From: SB25 sp050180705 | GTDB taxonomy: Bacteria; Bacteroidota; Bacteroidia; Bacteroidales; Tenuifilaceae | Reading direction: 5' to 3' | Length of the DNA stretch: 64,000 nt | Assembly: GCA_050180705.1 (NCBI GenBank) | Contig: JBFXDX010000002.1 | Location: 124,001-188,000, forward strand | Part shown: in pieces, positions 16,407 through 26,549 of the stretch | How the letters are laid out: each line of letters begins with the position of its first letter | How positions within the stretch are numbered: the stretch's first letter is position 1 | Notes under the pieces: model-generated | The model's input: the letters and a program-made list of their open reading frames with translations, nothing else | Database searches by the model: none | What the model was told of the DNA's origin: nothing | Position numbers and translations under genes: made by a program

Positions 16407-17756
16407 CTAAATATCTCCCAGTAGCGTCTCTTTTGTCATGTTCCGGTAATTAGCAGTAAAACCATCGTAAGTTTTCCTTAGATGTTTCATTTCTGGAAGA
16501 TCTGGTTCTAAATCCAAACCATGATTGTCCAAAATCTCTTCTACGTAAGCAAGAGACAGGTGCTCTGTATTGCGTGCAGGTTGATAGGCTATGCCGTCTG
16601 AATTTGTTAGTATAACTTCGTTTATTAGGTTGCATTCGAGCATTGTGTTTAGCAGATTTTGCATTAATCGTTGCGGAAGATGTAGTCTCTTTGAAAGATC
16701 TAGGCTAGTTAGCGGTTTGTCTCCACTCTTAAACCGTTTTATAACTGTGGATAAGATTAAAATTGATAATATTTTACGGTTATTGTGACTAATGTGGTTG
16801 GTCTCGTGCTCAAATTCATACATCTCAATATTCTGGTAGGCAAAAGAGATCTCAGCACCAAAAAGAACAATTAGCCAGCTGGTTTGTAGCCAGATGAGGA
16901 AAAGTGGTAATGCTGCGAAACTACCGTAAATAGCATTGTATTTTGATACGCCTACCTGTAAAAATACATAGGCCCATTGCACAATTATAAATCCCGATCC
17001 AGAAATTATACCTGCAATAATACCCGAAGGGTAAGATACTTTGGTGTTTGGCATTGCAATAAAGATAAAACTGAAAAGCACCCATATCAGTACATACGGT
17101 AAGAATTGTAAAACAAACATGAGCACTGGACTTACATAGCCAAATAATTCACTTTTTTCAGCAATGGAGCTTATCTGTGTTGCAAGAAATATGTTGATAC
17201 TGCTTGATGCAATCAATAATATTGGTGCTATAAGCATGATAGATAAATAGTCGGTAAATTTTCGGGTGTATGTTCGGGGTTTTTCAATCTGCCAAATATC
17301 GTTGAAAGAATTCTCAATGTTGGTCAAGACTTTCATTACCGACCAGAATAACATCACTATTCCAATACCTGCAATTATACCACCACCAGTTCTAGCTAAA
17401 AGCGAATTTGAAAAAGCAATTACTTGATTCATTACTTCTTCTTGCCCTCTAAAGTTGTTGATGACTTGCTGTTCGAGATATTTGTCGAATCCAAACCCTT
17501 TTGCTATGCCGAAAATCATTGCAAACACGGGCACAATAGACATCAGCGAGAAGTAGGTGAGTGCCGATGCTTTTATTTGAACCTTGTCTTCGTTAAAACC
17601 TCGAAGGGCCAGAAGTATTACTCTAAGGTATTTGAAGGGAAGTTTAAGCTTAGGTGGAATATCATCTAAGTGCATACTCCAAATGTCATGAGTAATAAAC
17701 TTTTTTATCTTATCGATTAAATGTTTAATGCGACTTTCCTTCTTAGCCATAGTCAT
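16407..17756 (-). CDS. YihY/BrkB family membrane protein
   Basis: 449 aa inner-membrane protein of the YihY/virulence factor BrkB family. Six predicted membrane helices lie between about residues 60 and 320. The opening segment KASALTYFSLMSIVPVFAMIFGIAKGFG is the family start, and GSFAALPLFLIWLQTSWLIVLFGAEISFAYQN its end. The C-terminal 120 residues are soluble and resemble a winged-helix (LTSLDLSKRLHLPQRLMQNLLNTMLE), an extension seen in some family members. The physiological role of the family is not settled. It lies 19 bp downstream of dprA's end region on the same strand. Confidence 0.88.
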   Translation of the reverse strand: MTMAKKESRIKHLIDKIKKFITHDIWSMHLDDIPPKLKLPFKYLRVILLALRGFNEDKVQIKASALTYFSLMSIVPVFAMIFGIAKGFGFDKYLEQQVINNFRGQEEVMNQVIAFSNSLLARTGGGIIAGIGIVMLFWSVMKVLTNIENSFNDIWQIEKPRTYTRKFTDYLSIMLIAPILLIASSSINIFLATQISSIAEKSELFGYVSPVLMFVLQFLPYVLIWVLFSFIFIAMPNTKVSYPSGIIAGIISGSGFIIVQWAYVFLQVGVSKYNAIYGSFAALPLFLIWLQTSWLIVLFGAEISFAYQNIEMYEFEHETNHISHNNRKILSILILSTVIKRFKSGDKPLTSLDLSKRLHLPQRLMQNLLNTMLECNLINEVILTNSDGIAYQPARNTEHLSLAYVEEILDNHGLDLEPDLPEMKHLRKTYDGFTANYRNMTKETLLGDI

Positions 17757-17775
17757 TTTTTTTCCGAAGTTACGG

Positions 17776-18897
17776 TTACATTGATTTTAATGCAAATATT
17801 TTTCCTGGTTTGCTAATAATAGCACCAGAAAACTCTAAGTTAAGTAATGCCGAAAGAACTGCCGGTACTGCCACACCTATTTTTATTGAAATTACATCGA
17901 TAGTTTCCTCTCCATGCTCTTTTAGGTATGCCAGAATCTTTTGTTCGTCAGGATTTAGCGAGTCGAAATCTATAGAGGTTTGTACAATTTTATTTTTGGC
18001 ATTGGACTTCCAGCCAAGAAAAAATTCAATATCATCTGCGCTTTCAATTAATGCAGCTTTATTTTGCTTAATAAGTTGGTTGCATCCTTTCGAGTATGTT
18101 GATGTTACATTGCCTGGAACTGCAAAAACTTCCCTGTTATAGGAGTTGGCAATATCGGCGGTAACCAAAGCACCTCCTTCTTCGGCACTCTCTATAACAA
18201 CAGTAGCATCGGCTAAACCTGCAATAATCCGATTTCGTCGGAGGAAATTATTTCTGTCGAAAACTGTTTTCGATGCAAAATCTGTAACAAGGGCACCACT
18301 ATTTACTATTTCTTTTGCAATATTGGTGTGCACGCTTGGGTATATTGTATCTAGGCCGTGCCCTAAAACCGCAACAGTAGGTAGTTGATGTTTAAGTGCC
18401 GCTTTGTGAGCTGCGATGTCTATTCCGTAAGCCAATCCGCTTACAATTATTGGATTATACCCTTTTTGCTTCAGTCCATTAACAATCTCATCGCAAATAC
18501 CTTTTCCGTACGAAGTTGCCTTTCGGGTTCCTACAATGCTAATTATTTTATCAACATTAAAGTTAAAGTCACCTTTTGACTTTACATATAGAGTTACAGG
18601 TCCATCTTCGCATTGTTTAAGACGTTCAGGATATTCTGGCTCGGTAAAATATAGAACTTTTATCCCATACTTTTCTATGAATTTTATTTCGGCTTCAGCA
18701 TTGGCTAGAACCGATTGATTCACAACTTCCGTTGCGATTTTATCTCCAATCCCTGGAATTTTTAGTAGATTTTTTTTTGATTCTCTGAATACCGCATCAA
18801 CTCCACCGCAGTATGCAATTAATTTCTTAGCATTGATACTGCCTATTTTGGGAATCATCTCAATCCCAATCTGATATATGAGTTTGGGATTGTTCAA
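17776..18897 (-). CDS. dprA: DNA-processing protein DprA
   Basis: DprA loads RecA on incoming single-stranded DNA during natural transformation. Residues 1-65 hold helix-hairpin-helix elements (IGSINAKKLIAYCGG; LLKIPGIGDKIA). The Rossmann-like core (about 105-300) includes IVGTRKATSYG, SGLAYGIDIAAHKAAL, FLRRNRIIAGLADATVVIES and GGALVTADIA. A C-terminal winged helix (about 310-373) completes the 373 aa. The start is TTG at 18897, one base after the stop of the upstream gene, which suggests coupling; the first ATG (residue 14) would cut into conserved sequence. Confidence 0.93.
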   Translation of the reverse strand: MNNPKLIYQIGIEMIPKIGSINAKKLIAYCGGVDAVFRESKKNLLKIPGIGDKIATEVVNQSVLANAEAEIKFIEKYGIKVLYFTEPEYPERLKQCEDGPVTLYVKSKGDFNFNVDKIISIVGTRKATSYGKGICDEIVNGLKQKGYNPIIVSGLAYGIDIAAHKAALKHQLPTVAVLGHGLDTIYPSVHTNIAKEIVNSGALVTDFASKTVFDRNNFLRRNRIIAGLADATVVIESAEEGGALVTADIANSYNREVFAVPGNVTSTYSKGCNQLIKQNKAALIESADDIEFFLGWKSNAKNKIVQTSIDFDSLNPDEQKILAYLKEHGEETIDVISIKIGVAVPAVLSALLNLEFSGAIISKPGKIFALKSM

Positions 18898-18898
18898 T

Positions 18899-19387
18899 TT
18901 AGAAATCTTTGACCTTGGATAAGTTATCGAGAGTTTTAGAAAGAAGTTCTTTTTGTTCCTCTGTTACAGAAACAATAGATATTGGAGGATATTTAGATAT
19001 TTTATTCCCTTTCCGTACAAAGAGTATTAGTTCCTCTTTTAAATGTTTTTTCACGATATCGTATTTGTAAAACTCGTTCTTAGGAATCTCTATCGATATT
19101 TTGGGTGATCCAAATGGATTTGTTTTAAAAGTTCTGATGATCATTTTAGTTCCTTCGTCGTTATAGGAGAAATAAGCCGATCCTTTTAGTATAAAGTAAA
19201 AGAAGAACAGAAAATAACAGCCAATCACAATTACAATAGCCCATCCACTTGTGATTCCTGTATGTCTTTGGATAAAGTCGGGTAGCGAAGTTATCAGCAT
19301 CAACACTATATAAATAACCACGAAAATGGCCAGTATCAACTTAACGTTATGAAGTCCATATATTGTAGTTTCGTTGTCGAGTTTCAC
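18899..19387 (-). CDS. Hypothetical membrane protein
   Basis: 162 aa. Two membrane helices, near residues 14-34 (VKLILAIFVVIYIVLMLI) and 49-66 (WAIVIVIGCYFLFFFYFIL), are followed by a soluble beta-rich domain with YFSYNDEGTKMIIRTF and KISIEIPKNEFYKYDIVKK. The layout resembles bacterial membrane-anchored PH-like proteins (for example the STM3941 type), but the match is only by general pattern. It overlaps the operon with dprA: its stop is one base before the dprA TTG. No function assigned. Confidence 0.65.
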   Translation of the reverse strand: MKLDNETTIYGLHNVKLILAIFVVIYIVLMLITSLPDFIQRHTGITSGWAIVIVIGCYFLFFFYFILKGSAYFSYNDEGTKMIIRTFKTNPFGSPKISIEIPKNEFYKYDIVKKHLKEELILFVRKGNKISKYPPISIVSVTEEQKELLSKTLDNLSKVKDF

Positions 19388-19413
19388 TGTTTATGGTATT
19401 AAATTTCTAATCA

Positions 19414-20583
19414 TTATTTTTCGTGCTGTTTTTTTCGTCTCCTTATTTCTTTCTTGATGTATTTAAGTTCTCTATTGCTTGAAGTTGTTGAACTTTCACG
19501 AGATCTTCTCATCAAATAAGGTAGGGCGTCGTATAGCGAACCGTATGGAATGTATTTAACAACGTTGAACCCTTCGTTGGCTAAATTTAAGCTGATGTTA
19601 TCGCTCATTCCATAAAGTTGGGAAAAGAAAATTCGGTTGTCGCTTTTAGCGATTCTATAGCTTTCCATTAACGATATCATGTAGATAATGCTATCCTCGT
19701 TATGAGTTCCACAGTATAGCGAAAGTGAATCGATGTTTGAAATACAGAATTTCACGGCATTGTTGAAGGAATAGTTGATTTCTTCTTTTGTGCTAAATAT
19801 CGGTAATTTTTGTCCCAATTTTGATGCTTTAGCCTGTTCTTGCTGCGCATATGCTCCACGAACAACCTTTGCACCAAGTATGTAATTGTTTTCAAGGGAG
19901 CGTCTGTGGCTAGTGTATAGTTTCTCGAGCATGTCAATTCTATACATCTGAAAACATCTATATACTATCGCTTTTTCTTTGTTGTATTTTTCCATCATTT
20001 CCTCAGCTAAGTCGTCGATTGCTGGTTGGTACCAAGACTCTTCTGCCTCAATGATGATTGGCATGTTTCCTTTATAGGCTAGTTGGCATAACGTGTTAAA
20101 TCTTTCTTTAAACTCAGAAAAAAGAGCATCGTCCTTGCTGTTGAGTAAAGCCTTTTCTGATGCAAGCAAAAGTATTCTAGAATCTATTATGCTCGATGGT
20201 TTAAGGTTGATAAAAGCAATTCGAGGATCATTTATTGCAATACTTATTGTTTGGCAAAGTTCATTAAAATTAATGAGAGCATGTCTCTCATTCTTTTCAT
20301 TTTCTGCCAAATAGTTTAGGATAGAGTAAATCCTGTAATTCGAAAATTTATCAATTATAGGTTTACACTCATCAATGCTTTTCCCTCCAATAAATTGATT
20401 GTATATGGTAGGGCGCGCTAGCCAGCCTATCGGGATTTTAAATCTTAAGAATAATCGGACAAATAGATGCCAAGCCCTAATTAAGATAGGATGTGACATG
20501 ATAAGAAAAATGAACTTTGCCCTACGAAGATTTCTGAGGGACAGGTGTGCAAAAGCAATTTCGGTATTGGTAAGCGAAATCAT
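19414..20583 (-). CDS. Proline dehydrogenase
   Basis: FAD-dependent proline dehydrogenase, oxidising proline to pyrroline-5-carboxylate and passing electrons to quinone. 389 aa, a stand-alone PRODH, not a PutA fusion. The barrel motifs are present: IIIEAEESWYQPAIDDLA, GAKVVRGAYAQQEQ, YCGTHNEDS, SQLYGMSDNIS and the C-terminal VKYIPYGSLYDALPYLMRRSRE, which carries the proline-binding arginines (YLxRRxxE). The C-terminus is very basic (IKKEIRRRKKQHEK). The partner P5C dehydrogenase is not in the window. It is 26 bp upstream of the membrane-protein/dprA pair. Confidence 0.9.
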   Translation of the reverse strand: MISLTNTEIAFAHLSLRNLRRAKFIFLIMSHPILIRAWHLFVRLFLRFKIPIGWLARPTIYNQFIGGKSIDECKPIIDKFSNYRIYSILNYLAENEKNERHALINFNELCQTISIAINDPRIAFINLKPSSIIDSRILLLASEKALLNSKDDALFSEFKERFNTLCQLAYKGNMPIIIEAEESWYQPAIDDLAEEMMEKYNKEKAIVYRCFQMYRIDMLEKLYTSHRRSLENNYILGAKVVRGAYAQQEQAKASKLGQKLPIFSTKEEINYSFNNAVKFCISNIDSLSLYCGTHNEDSIIYMISLMESYRIAKSDNRIFFSQLYGMSDNISLNLANEGFNVVKYIPYGSLYDALPYLMRRSRESSTTSSNRELKYIKKEIRRRKKQHEK

Positions 20584-20766
20584 TTAAATACAATTTCGGA
20601 TTGTAATAATTAGTCGTGAATATAGATAAAAACTGAAAATAATTAAAATATCCCGTTCAACTTAATAAAATAATAACAAAGGTTAAACCCTTTCGGCTTT
20701 ATTTAGTTTAATAAGTATCTCTTTTCCAAATATCTTTACAGTCTTCTTTAAAATTATTTGAATTTT

Positions 20767-23700
20767 ATGAAAAAATCAATTACAACCTTGCTTTTTTGTG
20801 CATTATATCTTTTGTCAAATGCACAAGTTGCGCCCAAATGGTTACGTTATCCAGTTATTTCGCCTAATGGCGATAAAATTGCTTTTGCGTATAAGGGCGA
20901 TATTTATATAGTTTCTACTCAAGGAGGTGTGGCTACTCCCATAACATTTAATGAGGCTCATGATTATATGCCTGTTTGGAGTCACGATGGGAAACAAATC
21001 GCTTTTGCATCTAATCGGCATGGTAATTTTGATGTTTATGTTGTTAATGCTGAGGGAGGAGAACCTCGTAGACTTACCTTTCACTCTGCCGATGAAATTC
21101 CATATTCATTCAGCAACGATGATAAGAGTGTCGTTTTTGGGGCGACTCGTCAGGATATAGTTACACATAGGCAATATCCAACTGGATCTCAACCCGAATT
21201 GTATTCAGTTCCATCTGTAGGTGGTAGAGTGGAGTTAGTTTTAACAACTCCAGCTGAGGCTGTTCAGTTTTCTTCCGATGGTAATTTCTTAGTATATCAC
21301 GATAAGAAGGGCGGTGAGAATGAGTGGCGAAAACACCATCAGTCGTCTATTGCTCGTGATATTTGGACTTACAATTTTAAGAGTGGAAAGCATACCAAAA
21401 TTACAGATTTTAAGGGTGAGGACAGAAATCCAATTCTTGCCGATAATAATTCGAGTATTTACTATTTAAGCGAGGAGAGTGGGAATTTCAATGTATTCAA
21501 ACTTTTGTTGAGTAATCCCGATCAGAAAAAACAGATTACTACCTATGAGAAATATCCAGTGCGTTTCCTTAGCATGAGCAAGAATCAAACGCTTTGCTAT
21601 GGTTTCGATGGTGAGATATATACTTTATCCGAGGGTTCATCTCCAAAGAAGGTCGAAATAACGATTAAAGGCGAAGAGCAGCAGAACCGTGATCAACTGG
21701 TTAAGATAAATGGAAATGTTAAGGAAATGGCTGTTTCTCCCGATGGTAAAGAGGTCGCTTTTATTGCTAGGGGAGAGGTGTTTGTTTCGTCGGTTGAGGG
21801 TAGTTTTACAAAACGTATAACATCAACTCCTGAGCAAGAGAAGTTTGTTACGTTTAGTCCCGATGGGAAGTCAATTGTATATTCAAGTGAGCGAAATGGG
21901 CGTTGGCAGATTTACAAATCGACTAAAGTGAGAACTGATGAGCCTTTCTTTTTTGCTTCGACATTAATTAAAGAGGAATTATTGATTGATAACGAGAATG
22001 AAAACTCCCAGCCTCAGTTTTCTCCAGATGGAAAAGAGTTGGCCTTTATCGAGAATAGAACTAACCTGAAAGTTATGAATCTGGAAACTAAGCAGTCGAG
22101 AACTTTGCTTACTTCGAATGAACTTTACTACATGAGCGATGGTGGCCAATATTTTACGTGGAGTCCCGATGGCAAATGGTTGTTGGTCGATTATTCGCCG
22201 GTTATGTCGAATGGAGAAATTGTTTTAGTTTCGGCCGACGGAAAAGTTCCATTTAAAAATTTAACCCAGAATGGTCACGAAGATTATAGTGCAAAATGGG
22301 TAAATGGTGGAAAGCAGATGCTTTGGTTTACAACTCGCGATGGTTTGCGAAGCTATGCTAATAGCGGAAGACGACAGTCCGATGTGTATTGTATGTTTTT
22401 TACCCACGATGCTTGGGATCGTTTTAATTTGAGCAAGGACGAGTATGATTTGCTGAAATCGATTGAGGATAAGAAAAAAGAGGCCGTTAGCGAGAGCGAT
22501 TCTTCTAAGAAAAAGAATGATAGTAAATCAAAGGATAAAAAGAAAAAGGACGATGAGGTAAAGAAAGATAGTTCCCTAAAATTTGATTGGGACGATTTAA
22601 CTGATAGAACCGCTAGGCTAACCGTGAATTCTGCATCGATTGCTGATGCTGTTCTTTCGAAAGATGGAGAAACATTGTACTATTTGGCTAGTTTCGAGAA
22701 AGGGTATAATCTCTGGAGTGTAAATATTCGCAAGAAAGAGGCAAAGATTGAGATAGAACTCGATGCTAATTCAGGCTCATTTGAGTGGGATAAGGAGATG
22801 AAAAACCTATTTCTTCTTGCCGATGGCAAAATATATAAGGTCGATTTAGGCAAGAGCAAAGAGGTTCCGGTTAAGATTAACTCTGAAATTAAGATTGATA
22901 GTTATTCAGAACGAAAGGCGATGTTCGATCATGTGGTGTTGAGAACCGAAAAAGGATTCTATACCAAGCAGTATCATGGAATAAATTGGAAAGAGTTAAC
23001 TCAGCATTACGAGCAATACCTGCCATACATTGGCGATGGTTTTGAATTTACCGAGATGCTGTCCGAAATGCTAGGCGAACTTAATGGTTCTCATTCTGGA
23101 GCCCGTTATTATTCTCGTAGTGCAGATGGCGATCGAACGGCATCGCTGGGAATTTTTGCCGATTATTCCTATAAAAACGATGGTATCAAAGTGGCCGAGG
23201 TTTTAAAAGGTGGTCCTTTAGATAAGGCCAATATTAATGTTAAGGTTGGAGATATAATTCAAAAAATAGATGGAGAAACCGTTTCTTCCAATACCGATTT
23301 TGCTTCATATCTTAATAGAAAGGCCGATAAGTTTACTTTGCTCGATGTTTTTGATCCGACACTCGGAGTTACTAAACAAATAACTGTAAAACCAATATCG
23401 ATAGGGGACGAAAGCGATTTGCTTTACAAACGTTGGGTAAAGAAGAATAGGGCTGAGGTTGATAGCTTGAGTAATGGGCAGTTGGGATATGTCCATGTGG
23501 AAGGCATGGGCGATGGTCCATATCGCGATACATATAGCGAAATGATGGGAAAGTACTATGATCGTAAAGGTGTGATTGTTGATACTCGTTTCAATGGTGG
23601 TGGCGATTTAGTTTCCGATTTGGCAATGTTTTTAACTGGTCATAAGTACATCGAGTATCAGAATGATACACGAGTGCTTGGTTCTGAGCCAACTTTCCGT

Positions 23701-24030
23701 TGGACAAAGCCAACTGTAGCTTTGGTTGGTGAAGCCAATTATAGCGATGCGAGTTGTTTTGCATGCGGATATCAACAGTTAGGCATTGGTAAGATGATAG
23801 GGATGCCAGTTCCCGGAACATGTAGTTTTGCAGGTTGGGAACGATTACAGGATGGAGAGACTCTTTGGGGCATGGTTCCTGTTAGTTCAAAGGATATAAA
23901 TGGAAACTGGATGGAAAATCTTGAGGCTGTTCCTGATTATGTGGTGAAAAATGCTCCTGAAGAGATTGCGACAGGTCGCGATCAACAGCTAGAGAAGGCA
24001 ATAGAGGTATTGTTGGAAGAAGTGAAATAA
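20767..24030 (+). CDS. Tricorn-like S41 protease with beta-propeller domains
   Basis: Secreted or periplasmic serine protease of the tricorn/S41 type, 1087 aa. A signal peptide covers residues 1-19 (ending SNA). Two propeller-like domains built of PD40/WD-like repeats (SPNGDKIAFAYKGDIY, SHDGKQIAFASNRHGNFDVY, SPDGKEVAFIARGEVF) cover about 25-720, interrupted by a Lys/Asp/Ser-rich segment at about 575-600. Then come a C1 region with LNGSHSGARYY (catalytic His), a PDZ domain (ILKGGPLDKANI-like, about 815-880), and the S41 core with RFNGGGDLVSDL and NYSDASCFACGY, where YSD matches the tricorn Ser-Asp pair. The ATG at 20767 is preferred over TTG 20758. Confidence 0.92.
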   Translation: MKKSITTLLFCALYLLSNAQVAPKWLRYPVISPNGDKIAFAYKGDIYIVSTQGGVATPITFNEAHDYMPVWSHDGKQIAFASNRHGNFDVYVVNAEGGEPRRLTFHSADEIPYSFSNDDKSVVFGATRQDIVTHRQYPTGSQPELYSVPSVGGRVELVLTTPAEAVQFSSDGNFLVYHDKKGGENEWRKHHQSSIARDIWTYNFKSGKHTKITDFKGEDRNPILADNNSSIYYLSEESGNFNVFKLLLSNPDQKKQITTYEKYPVRFLSMSKNQTLCYGFDGEIYTLSEGSSPKKVEITIKGEEQQNRDQLVKINGNVKEMAVSPDGKEVAFIARGEVFVSSVEGSFTKRITSTPEQEKFVTFSPDGKSIVYSSERNGRWQIYKSTKVRTDEPFFFASTLIKEELLIDNENENSQPQFSPDGKELAFIENRTNLKVMNLETKQSRTLLTSNELYYMSDGGQYFTWSPDGKWLLVDYSPVMSNGEIVLVSADGKVPFKNLTQNGHEDYSAKWVNGGKQMLWFTTRDGLRSYANSGRRQSDVYCMFFTHDAWDRFNLSKDEYDLLKSIEDKKKEAVSESDSSKKKNDSKSKDKKKKDDEVKKDSSLKFDWDDLTDRTARLTVNSASIADAVLSKDGETLYYLASFEKGYNLWSVNIRKKEAKIEIELDANSGSFEWDKEMKNLFLLADGKIYKVDLGKSKEVPVKINSEIKIDSYSERKAMFDHVVLRTEKGFYTKQYHGINWKELTQHYEQYLPYIGDGFEFTEMLSEMLGELNGSHSGARYYSRSADGDRTASLGIFADYSYKNDGIKVAEVLKGGPLDKANINVKVGDIIQKIDGETVSSNTDFASYLNRKADKFTLLDVFDPTLGVTKQITVKPISIGDESDLLYKRWVKKNRAEVDSLSNGQLGYVHVEGMGDGPYRDTYSEMMGKYYDRKGVIVDTRFNGGGDLVSDLAMFLTGHKYIEYQNDTRVLGSEPTFRWTKPTVALVGEANYSDASCFACGYQQLGIGKMIGMPVPGTCSFAGWERLQDGETLWGMVPVSSKDINGNWMENLEAVPDYVVKNAPEEIATGRDQQLEKAIEVLLEEVK

Positions 24031-24045
24031 TCAATTCTGAAAAAA

Positions 24046-24084
24046 GAAAAGACCGAACCATTAACGATTCGGTCTTTTCCTTTT
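24046..24084. terminator. Bidirectional terminator after the tricorn-like gene
   Basis: A 12-bp stem: GAAAAGACCGAA at 24046-24057 with TTCGGTCTTTTC at 24068-24079, 10-base loop, A-tract before and T-tract after. It lies between convergent genes. Confidence 0.88.
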
Positions 24085-24099
24085 TTATGGTTAGTTTGG

Positions 24100-25809
24100 T
24101 TATGGTCTTCCGTTGTTACTTCCTATGCTTGTTACTATAGATGATACAGTGAATGAAGTGTATTTTGTTCCAGCAGTGTAGGTTCCCCCTTCATATACAC
24201 CATCTGTTAAAGTTCCTGTAGTGCTGCCGCCGAGGTAAACATTATAACTTTTCCCTTTCTCAAGCAACGATGAGGATAATACTAGAGATTGATAGGTTTT
24301 TGTAGGTTTGAAACATACAACGTTTGTTCCATCGCTAGTTTGAACGCAAATTAGGGTTCCGGCTTGTTGAGTAGATGAAAGATTGATTAGTAAAGAGTAC
24401 TGGGTTGATGATGTGCTTGGAGCCTGAGCCATTCCAGAACTTCCCGCTGCAATAATATCTCCACCTGTTACTTTGAATGTACCATCGTAGTCTAATGCTC
24501 CATTTCCACTATTGGTTGGTCCATGGACAATAACCGTTCCGGCTGTCATTGTAATCGATCCATTAACATCGATTCCGTCTCCGCTAGCCACCACAACAAT
24601 ATAGCCACCATTTATATACATATTGCCAGATGATGCATCGCCGTACTGCGTTGAGGTTGTTGCTCCACCAGCCCCGTTTATTCCATCGTCGCTTGCAGTA
24701 ACATGAATATTACCTCCATTAATTGTAATCAGGGCTCCTTCTATCCCTTCGTACGATTTTGTTATGTTAATATTTCCACTATTTATTTCTACGGAGGTTT
24801 CGGCATGTACTCCATCGTCGCCACTGCTGATCGAGATATCTCCAGAATTGATTGCCAAACTTCCGTTAGAGTGGATTGCGTCGTCGGATGAGTTAATAGT
24901 CATTGTTTCGCAACTTACATTCAAACTACTTCCAGCCTTTATGCCTTTGGCAGATGAACTTGAACTTGTAGTGTTGCTGCTGCCTCCTCCTGTTGTAATG
25001 GAAAATATACCGTCTGCAATGTTGATATTGGTGATAGCACTTATTCCATCATCCATTGCATTTATGTAAAATTCTCCGGATGAAATTGTAATAAATCCAG
25101 CAGAAGAATTGTCTTCATTATCCGATTTTAATCCATCACCACCTGCTGTAATATTCAGAATTGCATCATCTATGAGCATGTAGTCTTTACCTCTGATTCC
25201 ATAGTCTAAGGCATTTATCGTGATCTTAGTGCTTTTTATGATTAGTCCATCTTTGCTTGCAATTGCATCATTATAGTTACCATTAACTATAAGCTCTCCA
25301 TTGCCGTATATTATTAGGTCATCCTTACTGAAAACTGCAGCATTGGGTTCGTCCTCTCCCGATGCAAAAACATATGAAGTGGCATCGGTGATTGTATTTA
25401 CTGAATTATCGGCTAGGATAATTACTGTCTTTTCTGCATTTGAGATAAAAATGGGGGCGCTGGACGAGTTGCTCATTGTAACATTATCCAGAATCAGTTT
25501 AACAGTTCCTTCGTCACTTGTGTTTACTAATAGCTGCCCATCGGTTAACGTTCCAGATATTAAGTATTGACCAGCTGATTTAATAGTTGCCTTACTGCCC
25601 GAAATGGAAACTTTGTCGGATGCTGAGGTACTTATGGATGTTCCCTCAAAATAAATTGTAGTAGCAGTTGATGAATCCCATATGTAGTCGTCGTCATCTT
25701 CTACAACCTCAATGTCGTCATCCTCATCTTTCGTTGCCGTTTCTTTCTCGCAGGTTGTGAGTAGTGCAAAAGTGATGACGCTGAAAATTAATATTTTAAT
25801 CTTAATCAT
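24100..25809 (-). CDS. Carbohydrate-binding beta-helix lipoprotein (Cthe_2159/DUF4353-like)
   Basis: 569 aa surface lipoprotein. The signal MIKIKILIFSVITFALLTTC ends in lipobox cysteine C20, followed by a very acidic stretch (TKDEDDDIEVVEDDDD). The body is a long series of beta-helix rungs, many ending in an acidic turn such as SSDDAIHSNG, SGDDGVHAE, ASDDGINGAG and SGDGIDVNG; in the Cthe_2159 family such acidic turns bind calcium and the protein binds acidic polysaccharide. The C-terminal 100 residues form a separate beta domain ending TKYTSFTVSSIVTS. Polysaccharide binding is inferred from the family. Confidence 0.82.
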   Translation of the reverse strand: MIKIKILIFSVITFALLTTCEKETATKDEDDDIEVVEDDDDYIWDSSTATTIYFEGTSISTSASDKVSISGSKATIKSAGQYLISGTLTDGQLLVNTSDEGTVKLILDNVTMSNSSSAPIFISNAEKTVIILADNSVNTITDATSYVFASGEDEPNAAVFSKDDLIIYGNGELIVNGNYNDAIASKDGLIIKSTKITINALDYGIRGKDYMLIDDAILNITAGGDGLKSDNEDNSSAGFITISSGEFYINAMDDGISAITNINIADGIFSITTGGGSSNTTSSSSSAKGIKAGSSLNVSCETMTINSSDDAIHSNGSLAINSGDISISSGDDGVHAETSVEINSGNINITKSYEGIEGALITINGGNIHVTASDDGINGAGGATTSTQYGDASSGNMYINGGYIVVVASGDGIDVNGSITMTAGTVIVHGPTNSGNGALDYDGTFKVTGGDIIAAGSSGMAQAPSTSSTQYSLLINLSSTQQAGTLICVQTSDGTNVVCFKPTKTYQSLVLSSSLLEKGKSYNVYLGGSTTGTLTDGVYEGGTYTAGTKYTSFTVSSIVTSIGSNNGRP

Positions 25810-25820
25810 ATGCGATATAT

Positions 25821-26516
25821 TTAAAATGAGTAATTGTATTCTATTCCAGAAATGTAGCTGTTTACAGAATTGGTCACATTTATCTCATGGTCAAATAGAC
25901 CAAATACCTTTAAATTATGATTCCGTGAGAGTTTGTAGGAAATCTCCATTGTGTAGCGTATTTTGTAAAAATCGCTACCCTCTGGATCATTTAGCAAAAA
26001 ATAGGATTCTACAGCAAAGGCTGGTGTAATGGGGCTTTTCCGTATGTTGTATGAAACTTTAAACTTATTTCGCCAAGTCCAGGCCGGATTGGCTCGATAA
26101 GAATCAATATTTCCACTGCTTTTTATTCTATCGCTTTCGTCCTTAGTTGTTACTTGCATTCGTTCTGTTAAGTAGAACGAGAATCTTCCAAGTTTTTGTT
26201 TACCTTGGAGATAACCAGAAAAGCGATGTCGATTCTGAAAGTCGGAATATTTAATGTCGTTGAAGTACATATATTCATACGAAAGACCAACTTTCACTGG
26301 TTTAAGAATATTGTAACCTCCTTCAACTTTTAAACTTAGGCGATCTATTTGCTCGGAGTTGTCCTTACTTCGAAGATTGCCACTTGTTTCAAAATCCCAG
26401 TCTCTAAATTTTTTCTCAGCACCAATAGATGTCCATATGCCAAAATCATTCGTTTGAGATTTTGAGACAAAAGGAACTAGAACAATTGCGAATACCGCAA
26501 TGCTATGAAATCTCAT
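25821..26516 (-). CDS. DUF2490 outer-membrane protein
   Basis: 231 aa. A signal peptide (residues 1-20, ending VSKSQ) is followed by a beta-barrel of paired strands: DFGIWTSIGAEKKF, DWDFETSGNLRSKDN, GLSYEYMYFND, FSGYLQGKQKLGRFSFYLTERMQV. Ends ISGIEYNYSF with a terminal aromatic residue. These are the marks of DUF2490 proteins of Bacteroidota. Function unknown. It lies 11 bp before the beta-helix lipoprotein gene and may be co-transcribed with it. Confidence 0.82.
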   Translation of the reverse strand: MRFHSIAVFAIVLVPFVSKSQTNDFGIWTSIGAEKKFRDWDFETSGNLRSKDNSEQIDRLSLKVEGGYNILKPVKVGLSYEYMYFNDIKYSDFQNRHRFSGYLQGKQKLGRFSFYLTERMQVTTKDESDRIKSSGNIDSYRANPAWTWRNKFKVSYNIRKSPITPAFAVESYFLLNDPEGSDFYKIRYTMEISYKLSRNHNLKVFGLFDHEINVTNSVNSYISGIEYNYSF

Positions 26517-26549
26517 AAATTAGGTAATAAAATTGTTACGAATGAAATT

